Source: a virus
Virus record (IMG/VR): IMGVR_UViG_3300022858_000548
Span: 1-39,001 of that record
Direction: 5' to 3' (one strand)
Length of the DNA stretch: 39,001 bases
Shown here: piece by piece, positions 14,518 to 23,403 of the stretch
How positions within the stretch are numbered: the stretch's first letter is position 1
How the letters are laid out: the number at the start of each line of letters is the position of its first letter
Notes under the pieces: model-generated
The model's input: only the letters and a program-made list of their open reading frames with translations
Database searches by the model: none
Told to the model about the DNA's origin: nothing
Program-made: the position numbers and the translations under genes

Positions 14518-17283
14518 ATGGGTACGATAGCCGAGAACCTAACCGGTCGACTTGAGCTGGATATCCGGCCTTGGTTGGCGGCACTCAAAAAGGCCCAGAA
14601 CGCTTCTGCCTCAATGGCCAATCAGGTCGAACGAGACAGCAAGAAGATCACCTACGCCCACCGTAGCATGTGGAAGAAGATCGGGGCTGCTAGCAAAGTA
14701 GCCATGGCCAAGATGCGGATTGGTATGGCGAAGGTTCGTGCCGGAGCCGCCAGACTTCGGGCCACGTTACATGGTGTGAAAGGAGCTGTACTTGGTCTAG
14801 GAGCTGCCCTTGGACTTGCTCTTGGTGGTGCGGCTATCGCCATGGAAGCAAAGAAGATGTCGGCTGCGGGGGCTGAGTTCGAAGAAACGTTTGCCAAGTT
14901 TGAGGCTGTGTTCAAAGAGTTCAGGGGTGATGCTACGGCCTGGGCAAACGAATTCGCAACTGAAGTGGGCAGGAGTAAAACCGAAGTAATGGATTGGATG
15001 GCGAGACTCCAGGACACCTTTGTGCCCTTGGGCTTCGCCAGGTCTGAAGCAGCCAAACTGTCCAGTCAGATCACAAGGCTAGGTGTGGACCTAGCTTCGT
15101 TCAACAACATGGTCGATCAGGATGTGATTGAGAACCTGACTTCGGCTATCGTTGGGCAGCACATCGCCGTAAGGAAATACGGCATTGTGTTGAATGAGGC
15201 ATCGTTGAATCAGGAACTGTTCAACATGGGTGTTGTGGGTGGAGTCAATGCAGCCACCAACCTCCAGAAGGTTCAGGCCCGATTGAACGTGATCATGAAC
15301 GCAACCACCGATGCCCAAGGTGATGCTGTACGTACTGCGGCCTCATTCACCAACCAGATGAAGAGACTCGGCTCAGCCATCACTCAGATCCGGTCCGAGC
15401 TGGGTATGGAATTGAACAAGGAGATTCTCAAACTGGTCAATGGCTTGGGTGGTGCTGAAGCAGTTTCCCGTAGGCTCAAGGTTGTCTTCACACTCGTGGT
15501 TGAAGTGGCTAAGCTATTCGTCTTGTGGGTTGGATACATGTCTGCGTCCAATGACAAGTATGCTGAATCGGCCAAGGGTGCAGAAGCAGCCTCGTTGCGA
15601 ATGGCAGCAAAGGTCAAACGACTTGGCGTAGGGCTCAGCTTCGTGTGGCATGTTGTTTCACTCCTCACCTCAGGCCTCCGGATTCTGTTTGATGGTTTGA
15701 TCGGAGCCCTTCAGATCGTTTGGACTCTGATCAAGAACATTGTCAGGGCGATTGGTGGATCGTTCCTCAAGGCATTGGCTAGGGTTGGGATTGTGATCTC
15801 TGACTTGGTTACGTCAGCAGCGTACCTTGGAGACCTAGTTGGGATCTCCGATGACGCAGCATCCAAATGGGACAAGATGAGATCAACGTTCCAATCAATG
15901 GACAAGATGGCGGATCAGTTCCTGAGTGGGTTCGGTAGTGATTGGGATGGTGTAGGGAAGACTGCTGACGATGCCAGGAACCGATGGCGTAAGTTCGGGA
16001 TTGAGTTGGAGGCTCAACGGAATTCAATGAGGGAGATGTCTGGGGAAATTGCATCCCTGGAACGTCAGGCTGCAGAGGCTGAAGGCGAAGCAGCCAAGGA
16101 AGCACGGAAGGCACGTAGGGCTCAAGCCAAGGGTGTTTCCGAACTCCTCAATGTCAAGTTGAATGCTGAACAGAAGGCTGCGCAGGAGTCCATGATCCTG
16201 CTAAGGGATTCGTTGCACAAGAGAATCAATGAAGTCAAAGCAACCGAGCTACGGATCCAAACCAGCTACAAGGAAACGATCACCGCATTCAAGAAGGGGT
16301 TGTCGGAACTCGAGAACGCATACAAGGAACATAGCAAACGACTGAAGGCAATTGATCAGGAACGGTCAAACTTCAACTTGACAATGGAAGAACGAATCTT
16401 CCGTCTCAGGATGAAGGGACTGAGTCCTGAAGAGCAATCCTCATCACTCCAGTCAGCGATGCAGGAGATGGAATTCAGAGCCAGGATGGCTACGTCGGCT
16501 GGTGACTTCAGTGGAGCCAAGGGCTTCCTAGAAAGGGCAGCGGGCTTTGCCGAAGAGATTGCGGAACTAGAACCAAACCTCATTGGTGACATGGCTTCGA
16601 GGATGAGTGAGATCGCCAAAGAGGTTAACAAGATCTTTGGGTACGAGGAACAATTCCATAGGAGAGCAGCTCGGGAAGCACTAGACCGCAAGGTCGAGTT
16701 GGCTGCTCAGTTGGAGGAACTGGAAGCATCTCAGAAGGCTTGGTCTGAATCATTCAAGAAGCTGTTGAAGCAATGGTCGATGTTGAATCAGCAACAGAAA
16801 GAAGACCTCGACCGATTCGATAAGGAGATGACTGAGCTCACCAAGCCCAGACAAGTCCTTATCAATGCCATCACTGGTCCTGCGTTGGCCGCAATACAAG
16901 AAGTCAAGGAAGCACTCAACGGTCTTCGTTCGACACCAATCGTTATCACAACCCCCAGGCTTCCACTCGATTCAACTCCCCCTGTGCAGGGTGCTGGCGA
17001 GGCCCCAATCAAGAAGGCGTTCGGTGGTTGGGTTCCTGGAACTGGTACGAAGGATTCAGTTCCGGCTATGTTGGCTCCGGGTGAGTTCGTTGTACAGAGA
17101 GCCGTCGCACAACAGTTCCCAGGATTGCTAGAAGCATTGAACCAAGGTGCTGGGGGCGATACGGTGAACGTTGGGGATGTGAACGTAACACTTACTGGCT
17201 CCGGAAGTTCGGAGCAAGATGCTGTAGCAATTGGCAAGGCGCTGCGACGGGAAATCCGGCGTGGCCGTGTGACGTTGAACTAG
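14518..17283 (+). CDS. Tail tape measure protein
   Basis: A 921-residue protein after the chaperone pair. Residues about 95-115 (GLGAALGLALGGAAIAM) and several segments near 320-420 (VVFTLVVEVAKLFVLWVGYM; VWHVVSLLTSGLRILF; GALQIVWTLIKNIV) are hydrophobic and membrane-like, as is usual for tape measures. Long coiled coils follow (about 495-780). The C-terminus carries FGGWVPGTGTKDSVPAMLAPGEFVV, written here as GGWVPGTG and APGEFVV, a very common tape measure ending. At about 1.5 angstrom per residue the tail would be near 140 nm. The protein sets tail length and may help DNA cross the membrane. GAGGTGA precedes the ATG. Confidence 0.9.
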   Translation: MGTIAENLTGRLELDIRPWLAALKKAQNASASMANQVERDSKKITYAHRSMWKKIGAASKVAMAKMRIGMAKVRAGAARLRATLHGVKGAVLGLGAALGLALGGAAIAMEAKKMSAAGAEFEETFAKFEAVFKEFRGDATAWANEFATEVGRSKTEVMDWMARLQDTFVPLGFARSEAAKLSSQITRLGVDLASFNNMVDQDVIENLTSAIVGQHIAVRKYGIVLNEASLNQELFNMGVVGGVNAATNLQKVQARLNVIMNATTDAQGDAVRTAASFTNQMKRLGSAITQIRSELGMELNKEILKLVNGLGGAEAVSRRLKVVFTLVVEVAKLFVLWVGYMSASNDKYAESAKGAEAASLRMAAKVKRLGVGLSFVWHVVSLLTSGLRILFDGLIGALQIVWTLIKNIVRAIGGSFLKALARVGIVISDLVTSAAYLGDLVGISDDAASKWDKMRSTFQSMDKMADQFLSGFGSDWDGVGKTADDARNRWRKFGIELEAQRNSMREMSGEIASLERQAAEAEGEAAKEARKARRAQAKGVSELLNVKLNAEQKAAQESMILLRDSLHKRINEVKATELRIQTSYKETITAFKKGLSELENAYKEHSKRLKAIDQERSNFNLTMEERIFRLRMKGLSPEEQSSSLQSAMQEMEFRARMATSAGDFSGAKGFLERAAGFAEEIAELEPNLIGDMASRMSEIAKEVNKIFGYEEQFHRRAAREALDRKVELAAQLEELEASQKAWSESFKKLLKQWSMLNQQQKEDLDRFDKEMTELTKPRQVLINAITGPALAAIQEVKEALNGLRSTPIVITTPRLPLDSTPPVQGAGEAPIKKAFGGWVPGTGTKDSVPAMLAPGEFVVQRAVAQQFPGLLEALNQGAGGDTVNVGDVNVTLTGSGSSEQDAVAIGKALRREIRRGRVTLN
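16978..16987 (+). repeat. CCCCCTGTGC motif copy (inside the tape measure gene)
   Basis: Perfect plus-strand copy read as Pro-Pro-Val-Gln near the end of the tape measure gene. Confidence 0.6.
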
Positions 17284-17294
17284 GAGGTTGCACA

Positions 17295-17888
17295 ATGGAC
17301 GGCGCCGGATTCAAGGAAGCTGCTGGGTGTTCGGTCGTTCGACCGATGCCTGATGGAACGATTCAGGCTCGGGACAATGCCCAGGATGGTGTTGTGATTC
17401 GTGGCCGTTTCGATACCATTTGTGTTGGTCCGGATGGAATCGAGAAGTGGCGTGATTCCACCCCCAACATGATCACGGATGTCGAAGGACTCAACGACAT
17501 CCTCAATGTTCACTTCCATGGTTCGTCTGCGACGGCGACATGGTACCTCGGCCTCATTCACGCAACCAACTATGCCGCAGGACCAGCGGCTGCCAACACG
17601 ATGGCTTCACATGCGGGTTGGGAAGAAGGAACCGAGTACTCGGAATCCGATCGTCCGGCGTGGGTCGAAGGAGCTGCGTCCAGTCAATCGATTACCAATG
17701 CTTCGTCTTCCGACTTCTCAATCACGTCCACGATCACCATGAAGGGATTGTTCCTGACAAGTAGCGCCACCAAGGGTGGAACTGCTGGGAAGCTCTGGAC
17801 TTCAGTCCTCTTCTCCGGTGGAGATCAGGCCGTAGGCAATGGTGACATTCTCAAAGTCACCTACACGATCACTGCTGCTCGGGCCTAG
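17295..17888 (+). CDS. Tail-associated virion protein, possibly a tail tip or decoration subunit
   Basis: A 197-residue protein between the tape measure and the large tail-tip protein. AGGAGGT overlapping the previous stop drives its ATG. It is rich in Ser, Thr and Gly, with alternating strands (ATWYLGLI, SDFSITSTITMKGLFLTSSATKGG in two parts) and a central HAGWEEGTEYSESDRPAW segment. G/C-ending codons like those of the capsid and tube genes suggest an abundant product. Proteins of this kind occur in several phages as small tail or fibre-like subunits. The exact role is unknown. Confidence 0.6.
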   Translation: MDGAGFKEAAGCSVVRPMPDGTIQARDNAQDGVVIRGRFDTICVGPDGIEKWRDSTPNMITDVEGLNDILNVHFHGSSATATWYLGLIHATNYAAGPAAANTMASHAGWEEGTEYSESDRPAWVEGAASSQSITNASSSDFSITSTITMKGLFLTSSATKGGTAGKLWTSVLFSGGDQAVGNGDILKVTYTITAARA

Positions 17889-17891
17889 ACA

Positions 17892-20555
17892 ATGGCCAGA
17901 ACGCTGACATCGGCTACACAAGTCGAGGCACTAAAGAGGGCTGGGGCTGAGCCCTTCGTCTTCATTGAGATCGATTGGGGATCGGGTGTCGGCGTTCAGT
18001 ACTATGGAGACAAGACTACTACCATTGGTACGATCTATGTTGATGGTCGTATCATGGACATGTCTCCAATCCAATCCCAGGTAGGTGTTGGTGATATCGG
18101 TTCGTCTAGTGTGGTATCAGTAGGCCTATCGGATAGCGATCTCACCCTTCAAACAAGTCTCGGCTTGCGACCACTGGAGCAACGCCCAGCCAAAATCTAC
18201 CATCACTTCGAGGGGCTGGATCAAACCGATCTAGTCGTTGTATTGAACGGAGTTGTATCCGGCCCCATCGAGTGGGATGAAAAGAACAGGCTGCTTCGGT
18301 TCCAGATTGAAGCTGTGACTCAGTCGGAGACGATTGGTTACAGTCCCGAAGATGGTGACATCTCGGGAATGAGTCCTGATGCGATTGGTAAAGTGTGGCC
18401 AGTTTGTTTCGGGACAGTGATCGATGTACCAGGTGTGTTGGTGAAACGATCTCCTCGGGGACGTTTGGCTGGCGACGTTGATGTGAACGCAACCGAATTC
18501 GACGTCATCCTGGACAATACGGATCAACCATTTCCTGTTACGGTTGCTCCTAACTATATCACAATGCAAGTGGCGGAAGAACTCATTGAAGGTACCTTTG
18601 TTGCTGCAGTGGGTACACTTCAGACTTTCACCATCGTCAATCGTAACTTGTACAGGTATGAGCCTACTCGTTTCGACAATCGTCCCATTGCTGATCCGGA
18701 TGTGGACGATGCCCATGTGGCTTGGGTACTTGACGAGACCGAACGACTTGTAGGCAACTATGTAATCGTTCCAGCCATTGATGTTCCGTATGCTAACACA
18801 GACAAGTACAACTACTGCATCGCCCAACAAGGCACCAAGGTTTGGTTCCAATGGCCTTGGGGTTCGGGCATCATCAACAACGCATGGCTGTTCACAGCAA
18901 CGAGTCCAGCCAATGGTGCCAACGTTCGGGCGTTCCTTGACAATGCTGTCTTCCGAGTTCTCAAAGCCGGAAGCCCAGTGATTCAATTCGAGGAAGCAGA
19001 AGACGTATTCGTAGTCAATGAGTTTGCCAGTACCGAAGTACTTCGGGTGCGGGCATGGAAAACGATTCAGTACAACTCAACTGGGGCTACGTACGAAGAA
19101 CTAGTCGACGTACCAGAAGACTACTACACCGTTGACCTTTCAGATTCAAGTTTGGGTGCACCAGGGGGACGAACTCCAACCACGATTACCTTCACGACCC
19201 GGCTATCAATGTTGGGAACGTGGAAGGATGATCAAGTCTTTGTCTCAATTGAAGCAGTGACTGGACCCAACACAGCAGACATCATCGAGTGGATCCTAAA
19301 CAACTACTCGGGATTGACTCCGGACACCACTACGTTTGCCACTGTGCAGACAGCATTGACCAAGTACCCAAGTCACTTTGCTATCCTTGAATCGGTCGAT
19401 GCTGTTCGAACATGTGCCGAGATAGCTTGGCAAGCTAGGTGTGGTCTGTTTACTGTTGGGGAAGAAGCTTATCTTCGATACCTTTCAACGGAGCCTCCAG
19501 GTGCGCAGGCTGCTGTTACTCTTGACGTAACAAGTGACAACGTTCTCGAAGATGCCCAGATCACATTCACGGATACTGAGGACATTGTTACCGTTTTTGA
19601 GGCATTGTGGAAGCCTCTGTTGTCGGATCTGGACAATCGACGCATCAGTTACGAAGCAAACACCGACTTGTTCGGTCACCGTAGACGGGAATTTGAATTC
19701 TGGATCTATCAAACCGAATCACTCGTCATCAAATCAGCCACGTTTTGGGCCCAACGGTATGCTCGGTCCTGGTACAATGCTAGGGTTAGAGCATTCCTAG
19801 ATGCACTTGCCCTGGACATTCTCGATTCGGTGACACTAAACATTCCGGCCCTAGGGCTTCCGGAAGTCACAACGGTGACTCAACAGGTTGCACATGATAC
19901 AGCTCAACACATAATCGCATTGGAACTCTGGACACCAGTCGAGGCAGGGACTCAAGTGGCTTCGGCTTATGCTTGGGTGGATGATTCAGGAGACGTTGCA
20001 CCAGACGACCCATCCATTGGAGTCAACCCAGCTCCGGAAGAGACTCAATCAGTTCCACCCCTTATCATCAATTCCCCATTTGCGGATGGGTTGAAATCAC
20101 AAACTGTTCCAGCCAAGGTAGATGTTGAAACCGGAACAGGTGAGTTCAGGGTTGTAACTTATCCTTCGGGATATAGTGGAGCAGCTGGGGACACAGTTAT
20201 TGTTTCCCAGATTGGCGACACTGATCTTGAGGACGATGATGAAATCCTAGCAAGTCAAACCCCAGACGGGAGTTGGTTTGCTACCAAGGGTGGTGGCAGT
20301 AGCGGTAGTCGAATGGCCGTTGGTCAAGTAATATCTCATTCAGGTACTGGACCAACGTCTACTTACTTAGTATACATCTATGACAACGGCATTGACAAAC
20401 CTACAACTGAATCGATTACGGCTTATCCATTGACGATTGCTGTTGGACACTCATTCAAAGCAGGGACTTGGGCACTCTTTGTCTGGATAGAACTTGCCAA
20501 TGGGGGCAATGGTAGATGGTACTTCCAGCCGCCAGTGTGGTTGCCGGAGACGTAA
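17892..20555 (+). CDS. Tail tip / baseplate hub protein
   Basis: An 887-residue protein directly after the tape measure and a small tail gene, the usual place for distal-tail and tail-associated hub proteins. The N-terminal part (VFIEIDWGSGVGVQYYGDKTT) and following strands look like a distal tail-type beta sandwich. The middle contains a long hub-like region ending in LDILDSVTLNIPALGLPEVTTVTQQVAHD, similar to tail-tip proteins. The C-terminal 230 residues are Gly, Ser and Pro-rich and probably carry small binding domains. No clear ribosome site precedes its ATG, which lies three bases after the previous stop. Host contact is inferred from position. Confidence 0.65.
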   Translation: MARTLTSATQVEALKRAGAEPFVFIEIDWGSGVGVQYYGDKTTTIGTIYVDGRIMDMSPIQSQVGVGDIGSSSVVSVGLSDSDLTLQTSLGLRPLEQRPAKIYHHFEGLDQTDLVVVLNGVVSGPIEWDEKNRLLRFQIEAVTQSETIGYSPEDGDISGMSPDAIGKVWPVCFGTVIDVPGVLVKRSPRGRLAGDVDVNATEFDVILDNTDQPFPVTVAPNYITMQVAEELIEGTFVAAVGTLQTFTIVNRNLYRYEPTRFDNRPIADPDVDDAHVAWVLDETERLVGNYVIVPAIDVPYANTDKYNYCIAQQGTKVWFQWPWGSGIINNAWLFTATSPANGANVRAFLDNAVFRVLKAGSPVIQFEEAEDVFVVNEFASTEVLRVRAWKTIQYNSTGATYEELVDVPEDYYTVDLSDSSLGAPGGRTPTTITFTTRLSMLGTWKDDQVFVSIEAVTGPNTADIIEWILNNYSGLTPDTTTFATVQTALTKYPSHFAILESVDAVRTCAEIAWQARCGLFTVGEEAYLRYLSTEPPGAQAAVTLDVTSDNVLEDAQITFTDTEDIVTVFEALWKPLLSDLDNRRISYEANTDLFGHRRREFEFWIYQTESLVIKSATFWAQRYARSWYNARVRAFLDALALDILDSVTLNIPALGLPEVTTVTQQVAHDTAQHIIALELWTPVEAGTQVASAYAWVDDSGDVAPDDPSIGVNPAPEETQSVPPLIINSPFADGLKSQTVPAKVDVETGTGEFRVVTYPSGYSGAAGDTVIVSQIGDTDLEDDDEILASQTPDGSWFATKGGGSSGSRMAVGQVISHSGTGPTSTYLVYIYDNGIDKPTTESITAYPLTIAVGHSFKAGTWALFVWIELANGGNGRWYFQPPVWLPET

Positions 20556-21116
20556 ATGTCAACTGAATACGTTGCTGAACCATTAGACACTACACCAATG
20601 GAAGGTGGATACGGTGAAGACTGGGTAGGTGTTCCGATGTCTATTGAACATGCTAAGGACATTGCTGAACAATGGCGTAGACAAGGTATTGCTATCTCGT
20701 TTCCATTGGCAGGATCTCTTTGGTGGGGTCGAGTAGACTATCCTGCTCGTCTCGTCTTGGCTCAATTGACTCAAGGAATCAACATTGATTTCTGGAGTCG
20801 AGCTTCGGAACCACTTGACTTATCATCATCTTCACCCTACCCCAGGCTTCCTCATCCGTTTTGGTCATGGCGAATTGTAGTCGAACCAGCAAACCTTGTT
20901 GGGATGATCTATTTCGTTCAGAACCCATCAGCCCCAATAGGGCAAGGGGGCTCTGTTATGGCTGAAGGATTGTTGACAAAGGATGGTGTCTATACCGGGT
21001 TGCCTGTACCTTTTTCTGCACCGTTCCCCAATTGGAACTTCACCGGTAACCTACAGCTTTCAGTTACCACTGATGACGGAACAACTCTCCTTTGGAAGAA
21101 CCCGATATGGAATTAG
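20556..21116 (+). CDS. Tail-region protein of unknown function
   Basis: A 186-residue protein whose ATG directly follows the previous TAA. It is rich in Trp, Pro and Ser (SFPLAGSLWWGRVDYPARLVL; FPNWNFTGNLQLSV), suggesting a beta-sheet surface protein. No family motif was recognised. Location at the end of the tail operon suggests a tip, fibre or host-contact component. Confidence 0.55.
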   Translation: MSTEYVAEPLDTTPMEGGYGEDWVGVPMSIEHAKDIAEQWRRQGIAISFPLAGSLWWGRVDYPARLVLAQLTQGINIDFWSRASEPLDLSSSSPYPRLPHPFWSWRIVVEPANLVGMIYFVQNPSAPIGQGGSVMAEGLLTKDGVYTGLPVPFSAPFPNWNFTGNLQLSVTTDDGTTLLWKNPIWN

Positions 21117-21838
21117 TTGGGGCAACTCAACGGATTCGACCCACCCCAGATGGTAAAGGACTCTGGATCCCTAGGGCAGATGGGGTAACAGAGCTCCTAT
21201 TGGATAAGAAATACCCCCGATTAAAGGGCCCGAAGGAGTTGAAATGGGCAGTGATCGAATCGGGAAACGAGTTGTGGGCTAATCAATTCATCAATCAATA
21301 CCACGGTCGACGAGCAATCCTATTCGGGAAGGGACCTTCGCTGGACCGTTTCGACTTCAGTCAGTTCCCCACTTCGGGAGTCGTAAGCGCCTGCCTGAAT
21401 GAAACAGTTCACTTGGTTCCTTCCCCCCAATACGTCTTCTTTGTAGATGCCCACGTTGGGCAAGGGATGCGATTACCCAATCATTGTTCAGCCGTAGTGC
21501 CCCCAGCTATCCAGCACCTCCCCCTGTGCAAGAGCGAACTCAATCAACGTCGAATCCTTTTCCATTGGACTCCCGAATGGGTAGTTCCCGGCTACGCTAC
21601 GGCTGCTATTGCCCTAGCAATCCTAGCCATGTGGGGAATAAGAGATGTAACCTTAGTAGGGTTTGATGGGTACGACGGGAATCATTCCCCAGACGGGAAA
21701 AAAGTTTACGCCGAAAGACTCCAACCCCACGTCACAAGGCCCCGAGCTGACTCGGATTATGGACCAATCAACCGCCAAATAGAACAAGTATTAACCAAGT
21801 TCTATGACCGATTCTCGTTCTGGCACCGGTCCAATTGA
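21107..21838 (+). CDS. DUF115/MptE-like or GT42 sialyltransferase-like protein
   Basis: A 243-residue protein. It contains ILFGKGPSLDRFDFS, the GxGPSL-x(3)-D signature shared by DUF115 (MptE-like) proteins and CstI-type sialyltransferases. A later VSACLNETVHLVPSPQYVFFVDA is followed by AIALAILAMWGIRDVTLVGFDGYDG, the second Rossmann-side motif of that superfamily. The family either transfers sugars from CMP-sialic acid-like donors or acts on pterins; the sequence does not decide. ATG 21107 has a GGAAG ribosome site and is preferred to an in-frame TTG at 21092. It is the last gene of the rightward block. Together with the enzymes at the left end it suggests glycan decoration. Confidence 0.7.
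   Translation: MELVGATQRIRPTPDGKGLWIPRADGVTELLLDKKYPRLKGPKELKWAVIESGNELWANQFINQYHGRRAILFGKGPSLDRFDFSQFPTSGVVSACLNETVHLVPSPQYVFFVDAHVGQGMRLPNHCSAVVPPAIQHLPLCKSELNQRRILFHWTPEWVVPGYATAAIALAILAMWGIRDVTLVGFDGYDGNHSPDGKKVYAERLQPHVTRPRADSDYGPINRQIEQVLTKFYDRFSFWHRSN
21520..21529 (+). repeat. CCCCCTGTGC motif copy (inside the DUF115-like gene)
   Basis: Perfect plus-strand copy, in a different reading frame from the copies at 5277 and 16978. Confidence 0.6.
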
Positions 21839-22054
21839 GCCCTGTCGACGCCCCTTTTTGACTCTAGGTCTTTCTATTGTTTCTCATTAGAGTCACCCGC
21901 CTGCGAGCACTTATACGAGCGCTGTCGACATACGCAAAAGAACCTATAAAAGACCTAAAGTCTTTTTGAAGGTTCGCTCGTTTGGAGGCTCCAAGAAATC
22001 TAATGCGCCCTAACCCCTTATATATCATAGGGTTATAGCTGGGGGTTAGAGCCT
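21839..22054. other. Convergent intergenic region
   Basis: About 216 bases separate the rightward tail block from the leftward genes. Besides the terminator it holds GACTCTA/TAGAGTC (21,859-21,893) and TAACCCC/GGGGTTA (22,011-22,048) inverted repeats and two CTGTCGAC sites. A weak leftward TATAAG box lies near 21,915. An open frame at 21,864-22,091 on the minus strand overlaps a better-supported small gene and looks accidental. Confidence 0.5.
21948..21966 (+). terminator. Probable terminator of the rightward tail operon
   Basis: AAAAGAC and GTCTTTT form a seven-base-pair stem with the loop CTAAA, followed by an additional T. It lies about 110 bases after the last rightward gene, where transcription on the two strands converges. 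The A-run on the other side makes it potentially bidirectional. The stem is short, so strength is uncertain. Confidence 0.5.
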
Positions 22055-22222
22055 TCATTGGCCATAAACTTCCTTGGCCACATCGAGACATTCCGGCGAC
22101 TCCCCAGTATCATTCATTGTCTTAAACAGGCTATAGAAAGCCTGTTCAGCCCAGCCCTCATCCCGAGTTAGTATCGCTTCCATCAAGCGCTTCATGGCCA
22201 GATTAACTTCTGTATTCTCCAT
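22055..22222 (-). CDS. Small acidic helical protein (55 aa)
   Basis: A 55-residue frame reading MENTEVNLAMKRLMEAI and ending DVAKEVYGQ. Its ATG directly follows the TAA of the glycosyltransferase-like gene (TAAATG). CTGGAGGAC at the end of that gene supplies a GGAGG at suitable distance. It looks helical and soluble, with two short amphipathic helices. No family was recognised. It is the last gene of the short leftward operon that begins at the promoter near 23,220. Confidence 0.6.
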   Translation of the reverse strand: MENTEVNLAMKRLMEAILTRDEGWAEQAFYSLFKTMNDTGESPECLDVAKEVYGQ

Positions 22223-22870
22223 TTAGTCCTCCAGATATAATGCGGCTACGTATGGGGTTGAATGGAAGTGAACCCCGAATGACATTAATCTCAAAGTGAA
22301 ATCAATCCCCGCACAGGGGTGGATTGAATTGATTTGCCCAATCCCCCCAGTGGCCATGTAAAGGCTTCTATGTATACTGAGTCCATACATAATAGGAACT
22401 GGCCTTACGACGCCACAAAGAACATCGCTCTCAGCCAACGGGGGCTGTGTTAGCTGCATCGTATTACGATCCCATGTTGCGCATCTACCGCCCACAAGGG
22501 CAGCTCTAGCCCGCGTCTTATGCGGTGGTATAACGGCGCCGTCTAGCGCGCTACAACGCAGGGTAGAAGCGAAACAAACATGGTGGCCTGAGCGTTTCGG
22601 GAAACAAATTCCACCCCTCATGGCCCTGATCGTGTACCCTAGATGGACTATTCTGGCACTAGCCAAATGGAGAAACTCCCCTGTCGTGGACCCTAGGGCT
22701 TGTTTCAATTCATCCGGACTCGAGATGGCATGTATCGAATCGGGAATCTGTTCTTCTATACTGGCCCTAGAGAGGGGGTATACGAATTCATCCCCAGGGG
22801 TCCGGAATAAAAATACATCCACCCCTTGGCTCGTATTGGGAATTGGTTTTGCCCCGGCAACCCTTCTCAT
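22223..22870 (-). CDS. Divergent glycosyltransferase family 2-like protein
   Basis: A 215-residue protein. The N-terminal half follows the GT-A plan: a strand with VDVFLFRTP, SIEEQI, then ELKQALGSTTGEFLHLASARIV, which aligns with the ATGEYV-x-FLDSD region of GT2 enzymes, although the usual DxD acidic pair is not visible. The C-terminal MATGGIGQI followed by GIDFTLRLMSFGVHFHS resembles the GG-x(n)-ED-x-DL-x-R-x(3)-G acceptor region. This may be an enzyme with an altered metal site or an inactive binding protein. It follows the 34-residue membrane protein by seven bases. Assignment is by pattern only. Confidence 0.55.
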   Translation of the reverse strand: MRRVAGAKPIPNTSQGVDVFLFRTPGDEFVYPLSRASIEEQIPDSIHAISSPDELKQALGSTTGEFLHLASARIVHLGYTIRAMRGGICFPKRSGHHVCFASTLRCSALDGAVIPPHKTRARAALVGGRCATWDRNTMQLTQPPLAESDVLCGVVRPVPIMYGLSIHRSLYMATGGIGQINSIHPCAGIDFTLRLMSFGVHFHSTPYVAALYLED

Positions 22871-22877
22871 ATCGGGA

Positions 22878-22982
22878 TCACTTTCCCCATGTGAGAATCC
22901 AATCAGTCAGGGCCAAAGTTGCCAGGGAAATAAGTATTCCCGATACGATACTTATCCAAACGAGAGTTCCCAGTCTACGCAT
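22878..22982 (-). CDS. Single-pass small membrane protein (34 aa)
   Basis: A 34-residue frame: MRRLGTLVWISIVSGILI, then a short continuation ending ALTDWILTWGK. Two arginines are followed by one hydrophobic segment of about 22 residues (about 6-28), consistent with an N-in single-pass membrane protein. The ATG overlaps the stop of the upstream gene by eight bases, and the stop lies seven bases before the glycosyltransferase-like gene, so it is well packed in the operon. Possible roles include a holin or antiholin, a spanin-like subunit, or a membrane partner of the next gene. Nothing decides between them. Confidence 0.55.
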   Translation of the reverse strand: MRRLGTLVWISIVSGILISLATLALTDWILTWGK

Positions 22983-23184
22983 CTTTTGCCATTTCCCCAT
23001 ATAGGATTATGTCGGCAACGATTTCCCGATCCGACATATTGTGATAAACCAGCGGCTCGAAGCCACATTCCAAATCATCCAGATACATCTGGCGGAGTTC
23101 AACTGAGACCTTAGTGGCTGAGTTGATCACAGCCACCACACGCCGGTATACTCTTTCGGTCCACGGCAACGTGCATCCTGCCAT
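22975..23184 (-). CDS. Small protein of unknown function, first gene of its operon
   Basis: A 69-residue protein with a strong AAAGGAG ribosome site eight bases before the ATG and a TATAAT promoter about 30 bases upstream. The 5' leader ATTCGAAAGGAGC also occurs before the gene at 23,657-23,875. The protein is mainly helical (WTERVYRRVVAVINSATKVSVELRQMYLDDL) with an acidic C-terminus. No family was recognised. Placement beside operator-like sites makes a regulatory or host-interaction role plausible. Confidence 0.65.
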   Translation of the reverse strand: MAGCTLPWTERVYRRVVAVINSATKVSVELRQMYLDDLECGFEPLVYHNMSDREIVADIILYGEMAKDA

Positions 23185-23213
23185 CGTCGGCTCCTTTCGA
23201 ATCTTCTACTACT

Positions 23214-23242
23214 ATTATATCATACCATTTGGCAACAGGCAA
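23214..23242 (-). promoter_or_regulatory. Leftward sigma70-type promoter P1
   Basis: On the minus strand TTGCCT (23242-23237) and TATAAT (23219-23214) are 17 bases apart. Upstream lies an AT-rich element containing CTTTTCAGAATTC that is shared with P6 and P7. The start point would be near 23,207, giving a 23-base leader to the gene at 23,184. Confidence 0.8.
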
Positions 23243-23277
23243 GGGAATTCTGAAAAGTTCTGAAGGTTTTTTTCGGC

Positions 23278-23368
23278 GCTATACTTCGCGTAGAGGCTCC
23301 GGCAGATCGGATGCGACCTATACCATGCAGGCAAAGGTTGCCGCGGCCAATGGCGCAGTATACATAGC
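23278..23368. repeat. Structured inverted-repeat element E1
   Basis: GCTAT at the left pairs with ATAGC at the right, followed by ACT/AGT and CGC/GCG with a small bulge, then a GC-rich middle stem. The apical part holds the 18-base core TGCATGGTATAGGTCGCA on the minus strand (23312-23329). It lies just upstream of promoter P1. Confidence 0.6.
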
Positions 23369-23372
23369 TAGA

Positions 23373-23396
23373 TTTTACCCTGCGGATAGGGTAAAA
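23373..23396. promoter_or_regulatory. Operator-like dyad O1
   Basis: TTTTACCCT, six bases, AGGGTAAAA is a perfect dyad. The T-runs and A-runs sit on the wrong sides for an intrinsic terminator on either strand, so a dimeric protein-binding site is the better reading. The same half-sites recur at 23,959 and 25,721. Confidence 0.6.
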
Positions 23397-23403
23397 AATA
23401 GCT

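Noticed and set aside
21864-22091. A 75-codon minus-strand frame in the convergent region
   Set aside because: It overlaps the better-supported 55-residue gene in another frame and has no ribosome site.
23278-23368. tRNA-like structure for element E1
   Set aside because: There is no acceptor stem of seven pairs, no T-loop sequence and no anticodon arm, and the other copies do not fit tRNA either.
23373-23396. Intrinsic terminator
   Set aside because: The stem has T's in the 5' arm and A's in the 3' arm, and no T-run follows on either strand; a protein-binding dyad fits better.
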